The translations under genes were made by a program, and so were the position numbers. A DNA stretch of 64,000 nt from Leucaena leucocephala (lineage: Eukaryota > Streptophyta > Magnoliopsida > Fabales > Fabaceae), in the NCBI GenBank assembly GCA_037074615.1, contig CM073527.1, positions 25,792,848 through 25,856,847 of the forward strand, read 5' to 3'. Under the pieces are notes generated by a model. It made no database searches and was not told the origin of the DNA. It saw only the letters and a program-made list of their open reading frames with translations. Numbering within the stretch: position 1 is the stretch's first letter; every line of letters starts with the position of its first letter. This document shows, piece by piece, positions 26,586 to 38,625 of this stretch.

Positions 26586-26822
26586 ATGGAAGCGAGGGTG
26601 AAGTTTGTGACGGTGGTGCTTCTGCTAGTGATGATGGGGGAGTTTGGTTGGGGAATGAACAAGAGGATGATGATGATGGTAGCCGAATCAGCATCAGCAG
26701 GAAAGGAAATAGGCAGTGAAAGCGTCGACAGTGATGAAGATGAAGATGTAAATAATCACCATAGTATTCCCAGAGACGACTGGAACAAGGGGCATTACCA
26801 ACCTGCTCAACAGTCACCTTAG
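26586..26822 (+). CDS. Putative small secreted peptide precursor (78 aa)
   Basis: I cannot assign this to a named family with certainty. The N-terminus has a basic residue and a hydrophobic core (FVTVVLLLVMMGEFGWG, residues 7-23), which looks like a signal peptide. A Met-rich patch (NKRMMMMV) and an acidic serine-rich middle (about 43-54) follow. The tail has NNHHSIPRDDWN (56-67) and a Pro/Gln-rich end. This layout of signal peptide, variable acidic spacer and short conserved-looking tail is typical of plant peptide-hormone precursors. I have a loose memory of plant secreted proteins with an HHxIPR-type tail but cannot name them. A canonical TATA box lies 75 bp upstream and a plausible 3' UTR follows. 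It could instead be a chance ORF. Confidence 0.6.
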   Translation: MEARVKFVTVVLLLVMMGEFGWGMNKRMMMMVAESASAGKEIGSESVDSDEDEDVNNHHSIPRDDWNKGHYQPAQQSP

Positions 26823-27402
26823 ACTTCTCAATCACGAGCCTTTTTGTACCATCAATTTTGTAAGGATTTGTAGGATATATTACTCTGTATCAATCTTTTT
26901 CTGCCCCTGGTAATTGTGTATGTTTTGCTTGTGCAAACTGCTACAACCATACGTATTATATTCGGAGCTAAATTCTTCCATATGTCCATACCTTATGCTA
27001 AGATACATAGAACAAGGTTTCGAATTGTGTGTCCTGAAATATGAACGAAGGAAAAAAGAAAATAGAATTCCATATTTCTCTTTGTAAGGGGAAAAAAATA
27101 CAAGAAAGCATTTCACAGAAGATTCTTAACCTGCAGGCATTGCTATCAACCTGCAATGCATTTAAGTTACATTTACCACGGCTCTTTTCCAACGTGTTAA
27201 TCATCCGAACGAGATAAAATGAGAACGAAGAAGCAGAAAAGAGACAAAAAAGTTTTCTTCTTCTTTGAGGGGGCCAAAGAGGGAAAGAAGGAAATTAATA
27301 AACAATCGTACCAACTGAAATGAAGAGGAGCAAAATTACTTCCTAACTTGTTTCGTATATCCAAGTCACTCCCAGTTGTGGAGGTGATGAGGCGAGGTCA
27401 GG

Positions 27403-30400
27403 CTAAGCTGCAACAATTTGATTCCCTCTCCCTGCGGCCGCATCAGCCAGTCTCTTCCAATTCAATTCTCTCTGCTCTTCCACCGATTTGGCCCTCGCCT
27501 CTTTCTCTGCATATTGCCTCTGGCACTCTTCAAACAATTCAGCATCCATTTCCGTGAACATTTTCCGTACGTTCACAGTCAATCCATGAACCGCCTGGTT
27601 CCAATGACACTGAATATTTTTCTCCAATGCTTCATATATTATCGGGAATATCACAGCCCGGTTTTGGGCTATCAAGCTAACGATGTGCTCGTTATTCCAT
27701 AAAAACAGGGCTCGTTCTGCAACCTGCATCACAAGCCTAGCTTAGCAAATATTTACAAGGGGAACATTCAAAAATATTTATGTATCTGTCCATACCCAAC
27801 CAAATGGTTTTCTAACTTCAAATAGATGCACAGCCAAAAAGCAAAAATCAAATAGATCAGGATTCTTAAACCAATATGCTGATTACCATAACTTGACCAG
27901 GAAAGTTTGACACAGATAATTAAGTCACAGACTCACAGAATCAAATCCAAATATAAATCCTCTTCTATAGGAGGTCCTCCAACTTACAGTGATAAAACCA
28001 TATTGGTGAGGGAATGATATGTACAAGAATTAAATAAAATCACATCTACAATCTCCAAGCAGAGCGGGAAACCATCACTCATATTTTCACGCCATTTTCT
28101 TTCGGTTGAGTTTAAGATCATGACCTAATAAAGTGCTAAAGCTCCTGAAAACTTCATTAACAGACCGAGACCAAATTTTGGTGAGGCTGAAAAAAGGAAG
28201 GAGTTGATTTTTTTCTTTTCTTTAAAAAAAAACAGGACTGACCTTCAGAATATGAAAAAATGCATTTTATTTTTGCCAGGAGAACACCATATATACATTA
28301 AAGTAGAAAACTGTATTTACAGTGATAAGCGAACAAGAAAAAATGATCTCAATATCCTGCTACCACAAGGAAATAAGCTTGATGCAAACACACAGTTGAT
28401 TGTAATCGCCAGAACCTCATTGTTCAACTAGAATAATGCATAACTTAACACAAGGATTCGCTACCCTTTAAACCTATTATAAATCATCACAATTTCCATG
28501 CGGTAGGAGCTACTTTGGCTCTTGCTCAAAAGGATAATGGGAGAAGTTTGGCCTATTCTACAATGTCTTAATTGGGTTATAGAAGTTGAACACACTTGCC
28601 CCCGATATAAGAAATAATTTGCATTGTCCTACCCAATACCCAAAAGAAAGGTCAAGTCTAACGGTTTGAGAGACCCGTGCCAGTCAAATGCTGGCTCCTG
28701 GAAAAATTAGAGAGCCCAGATTAGTTTCTTTAGGATTCTGATTTTGTACCCTGATGGGTGTTATAAAGTATATTCTGTTTACCCAGCATGTAAATTCTGC
28801 TATTACAAAAACTCATTTCCAGGAACGATTCACTATCAGTGCTTATTTGGCCAAGATTTTTCCCCGTCAAGCAAATAAATGATTTAATCAATTTGGAAGA
28901 AAAAAACTAAATTTTTAGTCACTGCAAAACGCACCCTGTTTGCTAGGGTTTGCCTTGCAATCTGAAAGTTAAGTGTTGTAGTCTCATTCTGGTGGACTCC
29001 TTCAGTAGCATGATTAACTGTAGTGTGAGGCTCAACAACGTTGGAGCCTCAATGAAATTGTTTGTTGGCCAACAGCAAGAATGTGGACAACTTTTCAGAT
29101 TAGAACTACCAAAAAATGGAAGCATAAACTTAAAAAACTCGATGTGGAGAAAAAATAATGTAAAATGATCATGAGACCATCTACAATTACTATCGATAAA
29201 TTTCTGCAAGGAAATCAATTAAGTCGTTTGCAGATACACATATTAACAAAATCAAGCAAGAAAGGCGATATATATACTAGAATTCAGAACCAGCTCTTAT
29301 ATGCTCTCAGTTTTGTTGAAAACCTCTTGCCCCAAAAAGTAGATAACCTCTAGCCCCAAGTCACATAAGCGTCCCTTACCCTTTGAAATCTCAAATTCTA
29401 TTATGGGAACAGAAGTAGATAGTCATTATCATTATCTTGCATGTAATTTGAAAGGTAACATCTGCAATTTTCAAATGCAGTTTATGGAGAATTGACTTGG
29501 TTAGTCACCTCATGAACCTTCATATTCAAATGCAGTTTGAAAGAGCCATACCCCAAAAGCTAGCTTCTGAGGTTGGAAAGCCTAAAGTATCTATAAACCT
29601 GGATCAAGTCTCATACCTACCATCTAAAGGGCACCCTTGTCAGGATGGATAAATAAATTTAACAGTCTAACTTCTTGTCCAGAGAGTTGTCTTGGAATGG
29701 ACATTAATTATATCACCATTCAGTTCCTAATTTATGGGGATTCTTAAAGTATTCTGTTAAGTAAACCCCTGTGAGGATTGATTAAATTCACAGAAAATTT
29801 TGCAAGACAGCAACTTCCTTCAGCAATTATTAGCCATAAAATTAAAATTACAATCCAATAACCTAAGCCATCAACCATATTTTTGTTTATTTATAATGGC
29901 TGGGAGGTAATCTAGAAATTATAAGACAAATAATATTTGCAACTTCAATAAAATAATAATAAATCCATAGCAAGCTGCAAAAGAGAATGTCCACGTGGAA
30001 TTTTGTATAGCCTGAATGCATATAAGTTCAATGTTCAATGGACATCATGAATATTCCTCTTTAATGGATAGCGGTTTCATAAGACAGCGCTATCGCTTTT
30101 CTATCAAACAAAACATCCTTGATAGATGCATAGCATAAAAAATAATAAAACTAAAAAAGCAAGATTTTGCAAAACAAGTAAAAAGAAGCAGTTCAAGCAG
30201 CATCGTGATTAAGAATCATTGCCATTGATCCGAATCAATACCCTTATAAAGTATGATTTACCACAAACCTGAAAGTGAGAACTGTTGAGACAGCGGCCAA
30301 TCTGTCTGAAAAGGGGCACCATGCAGCGTTGAAATTCTGCGCCCTGTGTAGCTTCCAGCACTTCCTCCAGTTCTCCAAGGAAGAGAACTTCCTTCTGGCA

Positions 30401-31408
30401 ATTGGTCAGCGGCCAATACTTTAATAAACCCCTAATAACTGTATCTGCCAGCTTGTAATCCTTCTCAACAAACTGAGTGATACAGTATGACAACTGCTGA
30501 TGATAAATAGAGACGGGCTTAGGTTTATGTAGAGGAATAAGGGCTCGAACAAGAAACAACTTGTGCTCCTCTTTCATTGGCAGTGCAAAGCCATTGATTA
30601 TACTGCCGAGAATCTCAAGAAGCTCTGCAATACCGCTATGCCTCTCAGTCTCATATATAAACCGGTAAAAAATGTGATTAATTGCCTTCCTAATAAATGG
30701 TCGGTGAACCATGAATTTTCCGTATATACGATGTAGGATGGTTTTCAAATATTCTCGCTCCCGAGGATCCTCGGAGTCAAACAAATCAAGTAATTTCAAC
30801 ACAAAAGAATGATCAAGGTATCGCTTGGCAACCTTGGTATCGGTATCCGACGACACCACATATCTCAGTAGCAGCTCGTAGACAAGCTGCAGATGGGGCC
30901 ATGCTGGTTCCAAGCAGGGTTCCTCCTCCTCCGGGTCGTTAGCCTCTTGTCCCGTATTTTCATGTGAAGCCGGAGGCAAGCACCGGAATATATTTACCGA
31001 TATCATTCTAATCATTTGTTCCTGACAATTTTCCGCAATCTTCCCTGACCCGGATTGTATAAAGTCAACCAAATCCATTAGCGCCTGTCGCTTAATTTCC
31101 TTCTCTCGAACTTGCTTCAAGGTGTCCATGAAATCCAAGACGTAACAGCAAATCTGCAGCTTCCGAATGAACAAATTCTGCCTCTCCGAAACGGGAGCAT
31201 CACGGAACGAGGGAAGGGGTTCCATGGCACCTGAAGGCGGAGGCCCGCCTAAAGTAAGGCCTGATGCGCCAGCACCAACCTTGTTGAAGCCCGCATTGGC
31301 AGGCGCCGCATTGTGGTTCGTAGGGGGGGCGTTCGCGGAGAGCGATATGTCGTTAGGATCGGACTTGGAGGGCTTTTTGCCCCCACCCTTCATGATTTTC
31401 TTGAACAT
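27403..31408 (-). CDS. PP2A regulatory subunit B' (B56 family, alpha/beta type)
   Basis: A targeting subunit of the trimeric protein phosphatase 2A. It sets substrate choice and location. Two exons: 30269-31408 (380 codons) and 27403-27723 (106 codons plus stop), 486 aa, separated by an intron of about 2.5 kb. The N-terminus MFKKIMKGG..KPSKS is the plant B'alpha/beta type. The B56 HEAT-repeat core runs from about residue 70 with family blocks such as VNIFRCLPPASHENTG, PEEEEPCLEPAWPHLQLVYE, LLDLFDSEDPREREYLKT, RIYGKFMVHRPFIRKAI and FQVAERALFLWNNEH. The splice join falls in HFQ/VAERALF. The tail is Ala/Arg/Glu-rich and shorter than some relatives. Intact. Short open frames inside the intron (28204-29353) have no support as genes. 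Confidence 0.96.
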
Positions 31409-34400
31409 TTTCGAAATGCAAGAAACCCTAACTCTATATTCTCAAGCTCATGGACAAATTCAGAATGGAGCCCGTGATTGGATTGCGAGGGAGTACAGCG
31501 AAAACATCAAACGAACGGAAAGATGAGCGTGCTATGTTCCCAATCCGCAGATAATTTTCTTCCCCCAGTTTCCGCATCAAGACAGGAAGGCCCGCGAATC
31601 TCGAAGTGGGAGGTGGAACAGGGTAAATTTGTTGGGGTGTTCCAAAGTGCTCCGAGATTGACGAACAATGGATCAAGCCCGCAAATAAGCCATGTCGCAT
31701 CACCGGAATACAGGCCGGATGATCGGTCGGAGATGAGTCCCGGCGATTAGCCCGTGGAAGATGATGGGATAGGGGGCAGGGGGATTGAAGGTGACGAAAG
31801 TGGGGAGATAATTAAGGAAGACAGAATTAGAGAGGTAAATATGACGAGGGATAACGATTATCCATTCCCAATTTGCAAACTGGTTTTTTTTTTTTTTATG
31901 GTAAATCAGTTTATCTTTTTATTTATTTTTTTCAGTGTATTTATTATTTCCCGGTCTTTCTCCTATGCTGGCGCGTCCTCGCCATAGAACAACTAAAATT
32001 GGGAAAATCCTTTAAAAAGAGAGTACAAGTGGAGCTGGGGAGTGGTAGACGTGGCTTGTAAGTGAAGGAGGAGGAATGAGATGGTAGCACGTGGCAAATG
32101 GAAGTAAGGTGTCCCCGATTCACCTGATGGATTTGGTAACAGTCTTGTGTCAGGATTCCCTTCGTCAGCCTCCAGCTTAACTGCCATCTTTTTTTCGGTG
32201 GCCAAAAATAATGTGCCACTCATTTGTAGCCGCGAAACTATGAAACGGGGACTTCCTTGATTAATTACACGTGACGTTGGTGATGCTATAGGCATGTCTA
32301 AAAATGGTAAGAGCGATGCTGTTTCTATTGGTTTTGTATTCCCAGCATCAAACAAAAATACTAGTAATTACATTATGTTGAGTCCCACGGTGTATATAGC
32401 GTTCCATTCCGTAGATCAAAGTGTAAATCATGTATAGTTTATTTTGTAGGGTAAAGAGTAATGGAATATAATAATAATAATAATAATAACGATGGTGGTG
32501 GTTGATGTATGATGAGATGAAACAATGGGGATAAGCCTTTGACTTTGTGATCACTGCCACACACATTCTGTCCCATCTGATTTGGACCCCCCAAAAAAAC
32601 GTACATAAATGGAGTGGTTGGGTGAGAAAAATAAGGCCCCATCTTTGAACACGTATATAGTGCATGTATGGCTGTCCGCCAAACGATGGTTGTTAAACAT
32701 TAAACTCATAACTATCAAGAGTTTTTAAATTAAATTATAATTTTAAATAAATTTATAAAAATAAATTATAGTTTCTATATTTTTTTAAATAATTTACTTA
32801 TAAAAAAATAATTATAGTAATAACTATTTAAATACTAATTTTTTTATAAATATTTTTTCAATAACTATTCTCTACAAATTATTATTTAGAATTACTTTCA
32901 AATCATTTTTTTCTTATAAAATATTTTCCATAACATAAACCAAACGGCCATAATATTGCACCATGACTCTATAATATTTTTTGTAATTATTTTGTTTTGA
33001 AAACCCTCCGTAGTTACCTGCAAACCTCCAAAGATTTGATTTTTTTTTTGTAAGTATGGTTGAAATATAAGATAATACTTAGGCAATCTAACTTACATGT
33101 GTAGATGTAACTTACACGTGTTGATGCACTTATTTTATTTTAGATTTAAATAAATGAATTTTGAATTGAAAAAGTTATAAATATTAACACGCGGATTATA
33201 TGGTCAGAAAGTCTTATAAAATTATCTCATGTTTAGGATTACTATATTAGACTAAACCATATTCGCTCTCATGGGCTTGGATCTATACAATATTATCTGG
33301 CAGAGGTTGGTCCATAATTGAAGAGGAGGGCCCAAATAAATCTTAAAACGTGGAAGAAGCTGATGTGAGGATCCACAACTCGTTCCCTTGCAGATTTATA
33401 GGGGGTACAAGTTTCGTCTATAGAAACAACAAAGAAGAAATCATAATTGTGGAAACAAAGACTTTGTTGGTGGTTTAGAAGTTAGAAGGCCGTCTACGTC
33501 CGTAGCAAGGTTACCATTCATGATGATGAAATGGTGCGCTAAAGAAGCAATTGAATAGTAATATAATATGGTTGAATGTAATTCCTTGTACGGGACGGAT
33601 ATTGCAGGGGTCCTTGTGAATGATCTGCAAGCGTTCACACTCGCTTCATATTAATTCTTGTTTATCCTCTGTATCAATCAAACGAAAATGATTCTCTTGC
33701 CAATAACTGGCATCGCTATGACTCAGAACATAATATAGCAGAGAGAAGAACGAAGAAGATTATTTATGTGGCAGGGTTGCACAGATGGAAAGAAGGAAGG
33801 CGCGTCAAAGCGAGCAAACACATCGTGGTTGGAGAAGAGAGCAAAGTGGGATGAGATTTGAATTGAAGCTTGTTACGATGTGATGGAAAATATGGTACGA
33901 TCATTTTCTGGCTGTTTATGATATACATCCCAAACCCAAAGTGCGTTGGACCAGACACGACCATGGCAGGCCAGGACAAGGAATACCGCTTCCTTGTTCA
34001 ATTTCTCCTTGAATTCGTAATGATACAGTCCCCACCTTCCACTTAAATGATTCTTCATAGGGTCTTCTCTTGAAATGCCTGTCAATCCCAGAGGCGCATG
34101 TTGCGGTTGGGGCTCATTATAATATGCCCTCCTCTTTCATTTTCACTCCATTCTGCCCATGTTCGTCTTTCAATTTCAAAACTTGTGGGTATCATGAAGC
34201 CGAATTTTAACCGAATTCTTCATTCAGGGCCTCCAGATGTGCTGAGGAGGGTGTTTTCGGCTAGTGCTGCTCTCCACTGAGTCAATCACTCTCCGGAAGC
34301 CATCAATAGAATTACAGGAAGCAACGTCTCTCGTCTGCGCCACCGACAACCTCATTCGCTAAAGTTTGATAACGTCGTTTAAACCGTTCATTGAACAAGA

Positions 34401-34659
34401 GCAAGCTGACAAGAAATCGCTAGCATTCACAATACGTCTTACACCCTTACAGTTATCCAATGGCTTGTAACATCCAAGCATGCCATGAGGATTAAAATCT
34501 CACTATTTTAAAGCCAATAAATGATACCCATGCCAAACCTTGCTTTGCCCTATATATTACAAAGTCTGCACAGCATGCCAGTTGAAAACAATCGGTGAAC
34601 AAATCATCCATCCATCTTATCCAGCTATGCTTTTTTTCCCCCCTATATTTTATTACAGG
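31409..34659. other. PP2A B' upstream region and intergenic DNA
   Basis: The first few hundred bases hold the B' leader and promoter. Below that I recognise no gene. Several frames of 60-120 codons (31434-31703, 31993-32355, 33764-34085) lack family motifs. Bases 32700-33000 are very AT-rich. An (ATA)n tract lies near 32467-32489. Confidence 0.45.
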
Positions 34660-35340
34660 AAACGAAATGAATGGAACATTTAATTCCTATCCGGCATTAT
34701 TGATATTATAAAAAGGAAACTTATACAAAGCAGAGCACTCATCAATTTTGTTTTTGTCCGAATTACAGAAAAATGTATATATAATCAGTTTATAACTTTA
34801 ATTTACCAAATTCTTCAATAAAAATAGAATAAATTTATAATTGTTAATAATATTTATTCTAATATAATTGTATAATTTTGTAATTAAATTGTTCATCTAT
34901 CTAACATTAAAGATCATATATACCTATTCCATTCTGATTAATTAAATAATTGTGCACGTGAGTCTAACTTAATGAGGAATATACTCGTTGTCTTGGAATA
35001 AAAATTCAGAAGCGTAATTCTTTTGCTGATAATACAATAAACACCTGAAATTTAATTTGAAAACATCCAAAAATTTTAGACAAAAGTCAAAAAAGTCAGA
35101 AGAAGACCGACAGACAGGTAGGAACCAATATGGTTGCTTCCAGCTAATTAATAATGGTCATTAATGAATTACAGAGAACTTCTGCAGGCCTTCCTGCTTA
35201 AATTCTGGAACTCCAAGAACGCTAACTCTTCGTACTATTTTCCTTATTACTAACTTGTATCCGTTAACTGTGCGTTTCCACGATCACGACAAGAAATCGC
35301 TCGATACTGACGAATGAGCCCACAAAAAAAAACAGCCTCA

Positions 35341-35610
35341 TTGCAAGTTGCAGACTTTCAAGTCAAAATTACTCTCTCACCACTTTGTCCTGCCTTCTTT
35401 GATTCCTATTCGCAGTGTATTTTCTAATTCCTCACTTTGAACCGTTAGCTATACATCTCCATGACCAGAAACACCCGTGACCAATAAATAAATTGTCTGA
35501 TTGCAAGTTGCAGACTTTCATATCCAAATTACGCTCTCTCCATTTTGTCCTACCCACTCCCAGGTCGAAACTTCTTTGGTTTTGCAGTGTATTACTGTCT
35601 ACTCCCTTAT
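35341..35610 (+). repeat. Imperfect direct repeats of about 100 bp downstream of MFS copy 1
   Basis: Bases 35341-35430 and 35501-35610 both begin TTGCAAGTTGCAGACTTTCA, continue with AAATTAC and CTCTC, then TTTGTCCT, and end near GCAGTGTATT. The spacing is 160 bp. The block has no counterpart below MFS copy 2, so it was inserted in copy 1 or lost from copy 2. Confidence 0.75.
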
Positions 35611-35808
35611 CTGCGCCTGGGAGAATCAAAAGTAACCTCTCAGGGAGAAATCTGTGTAACTTGTTTGATCATCAAAAACTGACAAACATTTTTCTATTAT
35701 TCATATACTTCAATCCAAAGCTACAAAAATACAAGTGATCAGAGGCTACAATTTGTAACATACAAAACATCATATTATTAGATTAACGTTACATATTCCA
35801 CTCCCCCT

Positions 35809-37665
35809 TCACTTTCTACTGTCTTTATCCGAATCTCCTTCTTCGCCGTTTGTGGTGGCGTTCAAGGTTGCATTTGCATGAGATTCTGTGCCTAACGGAA
35901 CAGTTCCACTTCTAGGAGCGCCCGTCGTCACAGTCTGTGTTTCTACTTCGTACTTGCTGTACATGTCACCTTTGTAGAATTTTCTGGTCCTGATAACCAA
36001 TATGAAGGAAATCAAACAACCGATAAACGTCGATGCTGTGATTATGAGAAAGGCCATCCTGTAGCAGTGAACTCCTATGCAACTTAAATCTTCCCCTGCT
36101 TTCCTTATGAGTCCCTTTGCCTGCAACTGTTTCAACGCCTCCTTGTCGTATAAAGAACCTGTCACTTTCACGTTCAGTATGTAAGCTCCCACAGGGCTCG
36201 CCACTGCCCCAAGATTGAGCAGAGTGGAGTAATACTTGAGGCCGAATATTTCAGATATGATGGCGAATATCAACGGCCATTGTGCTCCGAAGCAAAACCC
36301 AGCAATCACGGAAGACAAGTACAGAGAATTGGGGACACCGAAGGCAATTAGAAGATGTCCCACGCATGACAGAAGCATAATTAGAGACAGCATCAAAGGA
36401 CGAGGGAATTTGTATTTGGTCAGGAAGATTTCAGAGGTGAAACCAGAGACTACTCGTCCCAGATAGTTCCATATGCTAACTAAGGACACAAAGGTGGAGA
36501 TGCTCTGACTCGGGTATCCCAAGGATTTTGCGATTTGTCCCAAGTTATCAATAGCAGTCAAAGTTCCACCAACACAGAAAGTCGAGGAAGTGAACAGGAC
36601 CACCATGTCAATGCTGAACAAAGCTTGCAATATAGTATAGTCCTCTCCCCTGTTTGGTGGTTTAAAAGCGGTTCTGAAACAAGAAGTTTCCTTCTCTGAG
36701 TCTGACTTGGTGGTCGTGGTGGAAGATTGTCGCTGTGACTGAGGTGGTTCCGTCGTTGGAGGTGGAGTTTCAGCGACGACTATCACTTCAGATGTAGCAC
36801 CGTTCAAGGCTTGTTTTTTGGCTCTCCATAGGTGCAGTTCCTCCCTGAGAACTACGGCGAGTGGGATAAAAAGTAAGAACAGAACCACGACACCATCGAA
36901 CACATACTCAATCGTCGTAAACCTCAGCCTGTTCTGTACGATGATCAATACCATGAGGAACCCAGCAAGGCCAAGTGATATATAAAGAAGATTATAGAAA
37001 ACTCTGAGCTCCTTAGGTTGTCGAGTTATGCCCAATATCCGAATTGTTGGGAGGAAAAAGATGGAGACAGCGGCGGGGATCCAACCAATGAGCAAGATGA
37101 GAGATTTGGTGTCGTCGCCGTAGAAGGCATGGTAAAGCTGAGTTATAATGGCGCCACTGAGCCCAACATAACCCTTGAGAAGCCCCAAAACGCTGCCGCG
37201 GCTTCCGGGGAAGTTCTTAACGCACGTGACCAAAGCACCGGTATTGGAGAAACTCTGGGAATTAGCACCAATGCAGATGTAGAGACACATCTGCCAAACT
37301 TGGGGCTTAGCAGTACGACCAGTGACAGCGAGCCAGATCATGAAGTAGCCAAAGAAATTCATGATAGCCCCCATGGAGAGGACCACCCAAGGAGGAGTGA
37401 TCTCGTTGATCAAGCCGGACAAGATTCCCACATTGGCACCCAAGTCTTTGAAGAAACTGAGCAAGTTGAGAGTGGTCTGATCGTAGCCTAATGAGGTCTT
37501 GATCTCGTTGGAGTACAAACCAAACATATAGGTGGCGCCGGAGACGGCCATGATTAGCAGAGAGGCGAAGACCGTAAACCAGCGGCCGGTGACCACTTGG
37601 TGGCTGAAGCTTATCATTTCTCTCCAGCCACCGTCGCCACCGTTACTGACCCCTGTACCTATCAT
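35809..37665 (-). CDS. Nodulin-like major facilitator transporter, tandem copy 1 (618 aa)
   Basis: A polytopic membrane protein of the plant nodulin-like MFS group related to NFD4; the transported substrate is unknown to me. Intronless. It opens with HQVVTGRWFTVFASLLIMAVSGATYMFGLYS and YDQTTLNLLSFFKDLGANVG, the signature start of the nodulin-like domain (about residues 20-270). A soluble Ser/Thr/Glu-rich loop follows (about 300-340). The C-terminal MFS half begins at GEDYTILQALFS and holds LGYPSQSISTFVSL, KYKFPRPLMLSL and FCFGAQWPLIFAIISEIFGLKYYSTL. I count roughly 12 hydrophobic segments. The tail is Thr/Gly/Asp-rich. A TATA-like box lies just upstream. Its close paralogue lies about 6 kb away on the same strand. 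Confidence 0.93.
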   Translation of the reverse strand: MIGTGVSNGGDGGWREMISFSHQVVTGRWFTVFASLLIMAVSGATYMFGLYSNEIKTSLGYDQTTLNLLSFFKDLGANVGILSGLINEITPPWVVLSMGAIMNFFGYFMIWLAVTGRTAKPQVWQMCLYICIGANSQSFSNTGALVTCVKNFPGSRGSVLGLLKGYVGLSGAIITQLYHAFYGDDTKSLILLIGWIPAAVSIFFLPTIRILGITRQPKELRVFYNLLYISLGLAGFLMVLIIVQNRLRFTTIEYVFDGVVVLFLLFIPLAVVLREELHLWRAKKQALNGATSEVIVVAETPPPTTEPPQSQRQSSTTTTKSDSEKETSCFRTAFKPPNRGEDYTILQALFSIDMVVLFTSSTFCVGGTLTAIDNLGQIAKSLGYPSQSISTFVSLVSIWNYLGRVVSGFTSEIFLTKYKFPRPLMLSLIMLLSCVGHLLIAFGVPNSLYLSSVIAGFCFGAQWPLIFAIISEIFGLKYYSTLLNLGAVASPVGAYILNVKVTGSLYDKEALKQLQAKGLIRKAGEDLSCIGVHCYRMAFLIITASTFIGCLISFILVIRTRKFYKGDMYSKYEVETQTVTTGAPRSGTVPLGTESHANATLNATTNGEEGDSDKDSRK

Positions 37666-37712
37666 TGTGGGGATGGTGTTGGGGAGTTAACGTTTGAGGT
37701 ATGGAACGAGGG

Positions 37713-37720
37713 TTATATAG
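37713..37720 (-). promoter_or_regulatory. TATA-like box of MFS copy 1
   Basis: CTATATAA on the minus strand lies about 48 bp before the ATG. The same position in copy 2 reads GGTTACGCAGACG rather than GGTTATATAGACG, so the element is absent there. The short distance implies a very short leader, so its use is uncertain. Confidence 0.4.
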
Positions 37721-37920
37721 ACGAGGGAGAGATAAGGAGGAGCCAGATCCACACGGAGTCACAACGTAACGCAGTTTGACTATAGGGTAGACAATGGCAT
37801 ACGTGGATAAGAATCACACGTGCGAGGATAATTATAGCAGCGCAGAAAATGACGCGCATCATTGCGCGCTAGTATTACCGTAAAAGCTTGTAACTACTAT
37901 TTATTATATTTAGAGAATAT

Positions 37921-38617
37921 TAGGGTGTTTATAATGCTCGTCGCCTGATTCGCTCACTTGAGTCTATAAAAATATCATCCGGCCTAACCTTAAAAAAATT
38001 GTCTAAAATATATTTAGACCAGGCGGGGCTGGGCCAAGTGCCAGGCCGGGCATTGCTGCCCTGCCCATTTGGCCCGGTCCTATATATATATATTTATTAT
38101 TTTTTTAATTTTTTTCTTAACTTATTTTATTTGTAATTTTACACTTTTCACTTTAGTTGACAACTCTCTTTGATCATTTTTAAAATATTAAACATAACTT
38201 TTATATTTATGTAGATACCAAAGTTGTTCCTTTGTTTTATTTGTTAAGTATTCGATTTTTTTAGTTGCAATAACGCTACAAATATCCGAACTCTACATAT
38301 TTTAATATTTCTTTTTTATATATGCAATAGACTTTGAGACTTTAATTACTATTTTTTGTTACCTTATTCTTAGTGAATTATATATATTATTTAACTCTTA
38401 AAAATATAAATATAATATTATTTTATAAGTTCATGATGGCAGATTTTTTCTCACAATATGAGCAGAACATCACAATTTGGGCATGCCCAGCCCGAAATAG
38501 TTAGGGCTTTTACCGGATCAGGCAGGGCATCGGGCTGTAAAATGCAGCCCATACTTTTTTCTGACAGGGTACCGGGCAGGGGGCTACCCTGCCCAACTCT
38601 ACCCATGCACACCCCTA
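37921..38617. mobile_element. Non-autonomous hAT-like element (697 bp)
   Basis: The left end reads TAGGGTGTTTA and the right end ACACCCCTA (reverse complement TAGGGGTGT), matching the short terminal inverted repeats of plant hAT elements. The flanks are GAGAATAT (37913-37920) and GAGAACAT (38618-38625), an 8-bp target-site duplication with one mismatch, the size expected for hAT. GC-rich GGGC/CCGG-type stretches sit near both ends (about 38022-38085 and 38470-38600) with AT-rich DNA between. There is no transposase ORF. It sits between the two MFS copies. Confidence 0.8.
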
Positions 38618-38625
38618 GAGAACAT

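Noticed and set aside
28204..29353. Several 62-91-codon ORFs in the PP2A B' intron
   Set aside because: AT-rich, no motifs, no promoter-like context; best explained as intron sequence.
33764..34085. Two overlapping minus-strand ORFs of about 70 codons
   Set aside because: Considered as a gene fragment, but no family block could be recognised on either frame.
36236..36466. 76-codon plus-strand ORF, nearly identical to 42252-42482
   Set aside because: Antisense shadow within the MFS pair. The high identity is used only as evidence for a possible conversion tract.
37018..37491. 157-codon plus-strand ORF opposite MFS copy 1, with an equal-length partner at 43028-43501
   Set aside because: The pair looks conserved, but both lie fully antisense to the same transmembrane-coding stretch. 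Their similarity follows from the paralogy of the MFS genes, so they are shadows.
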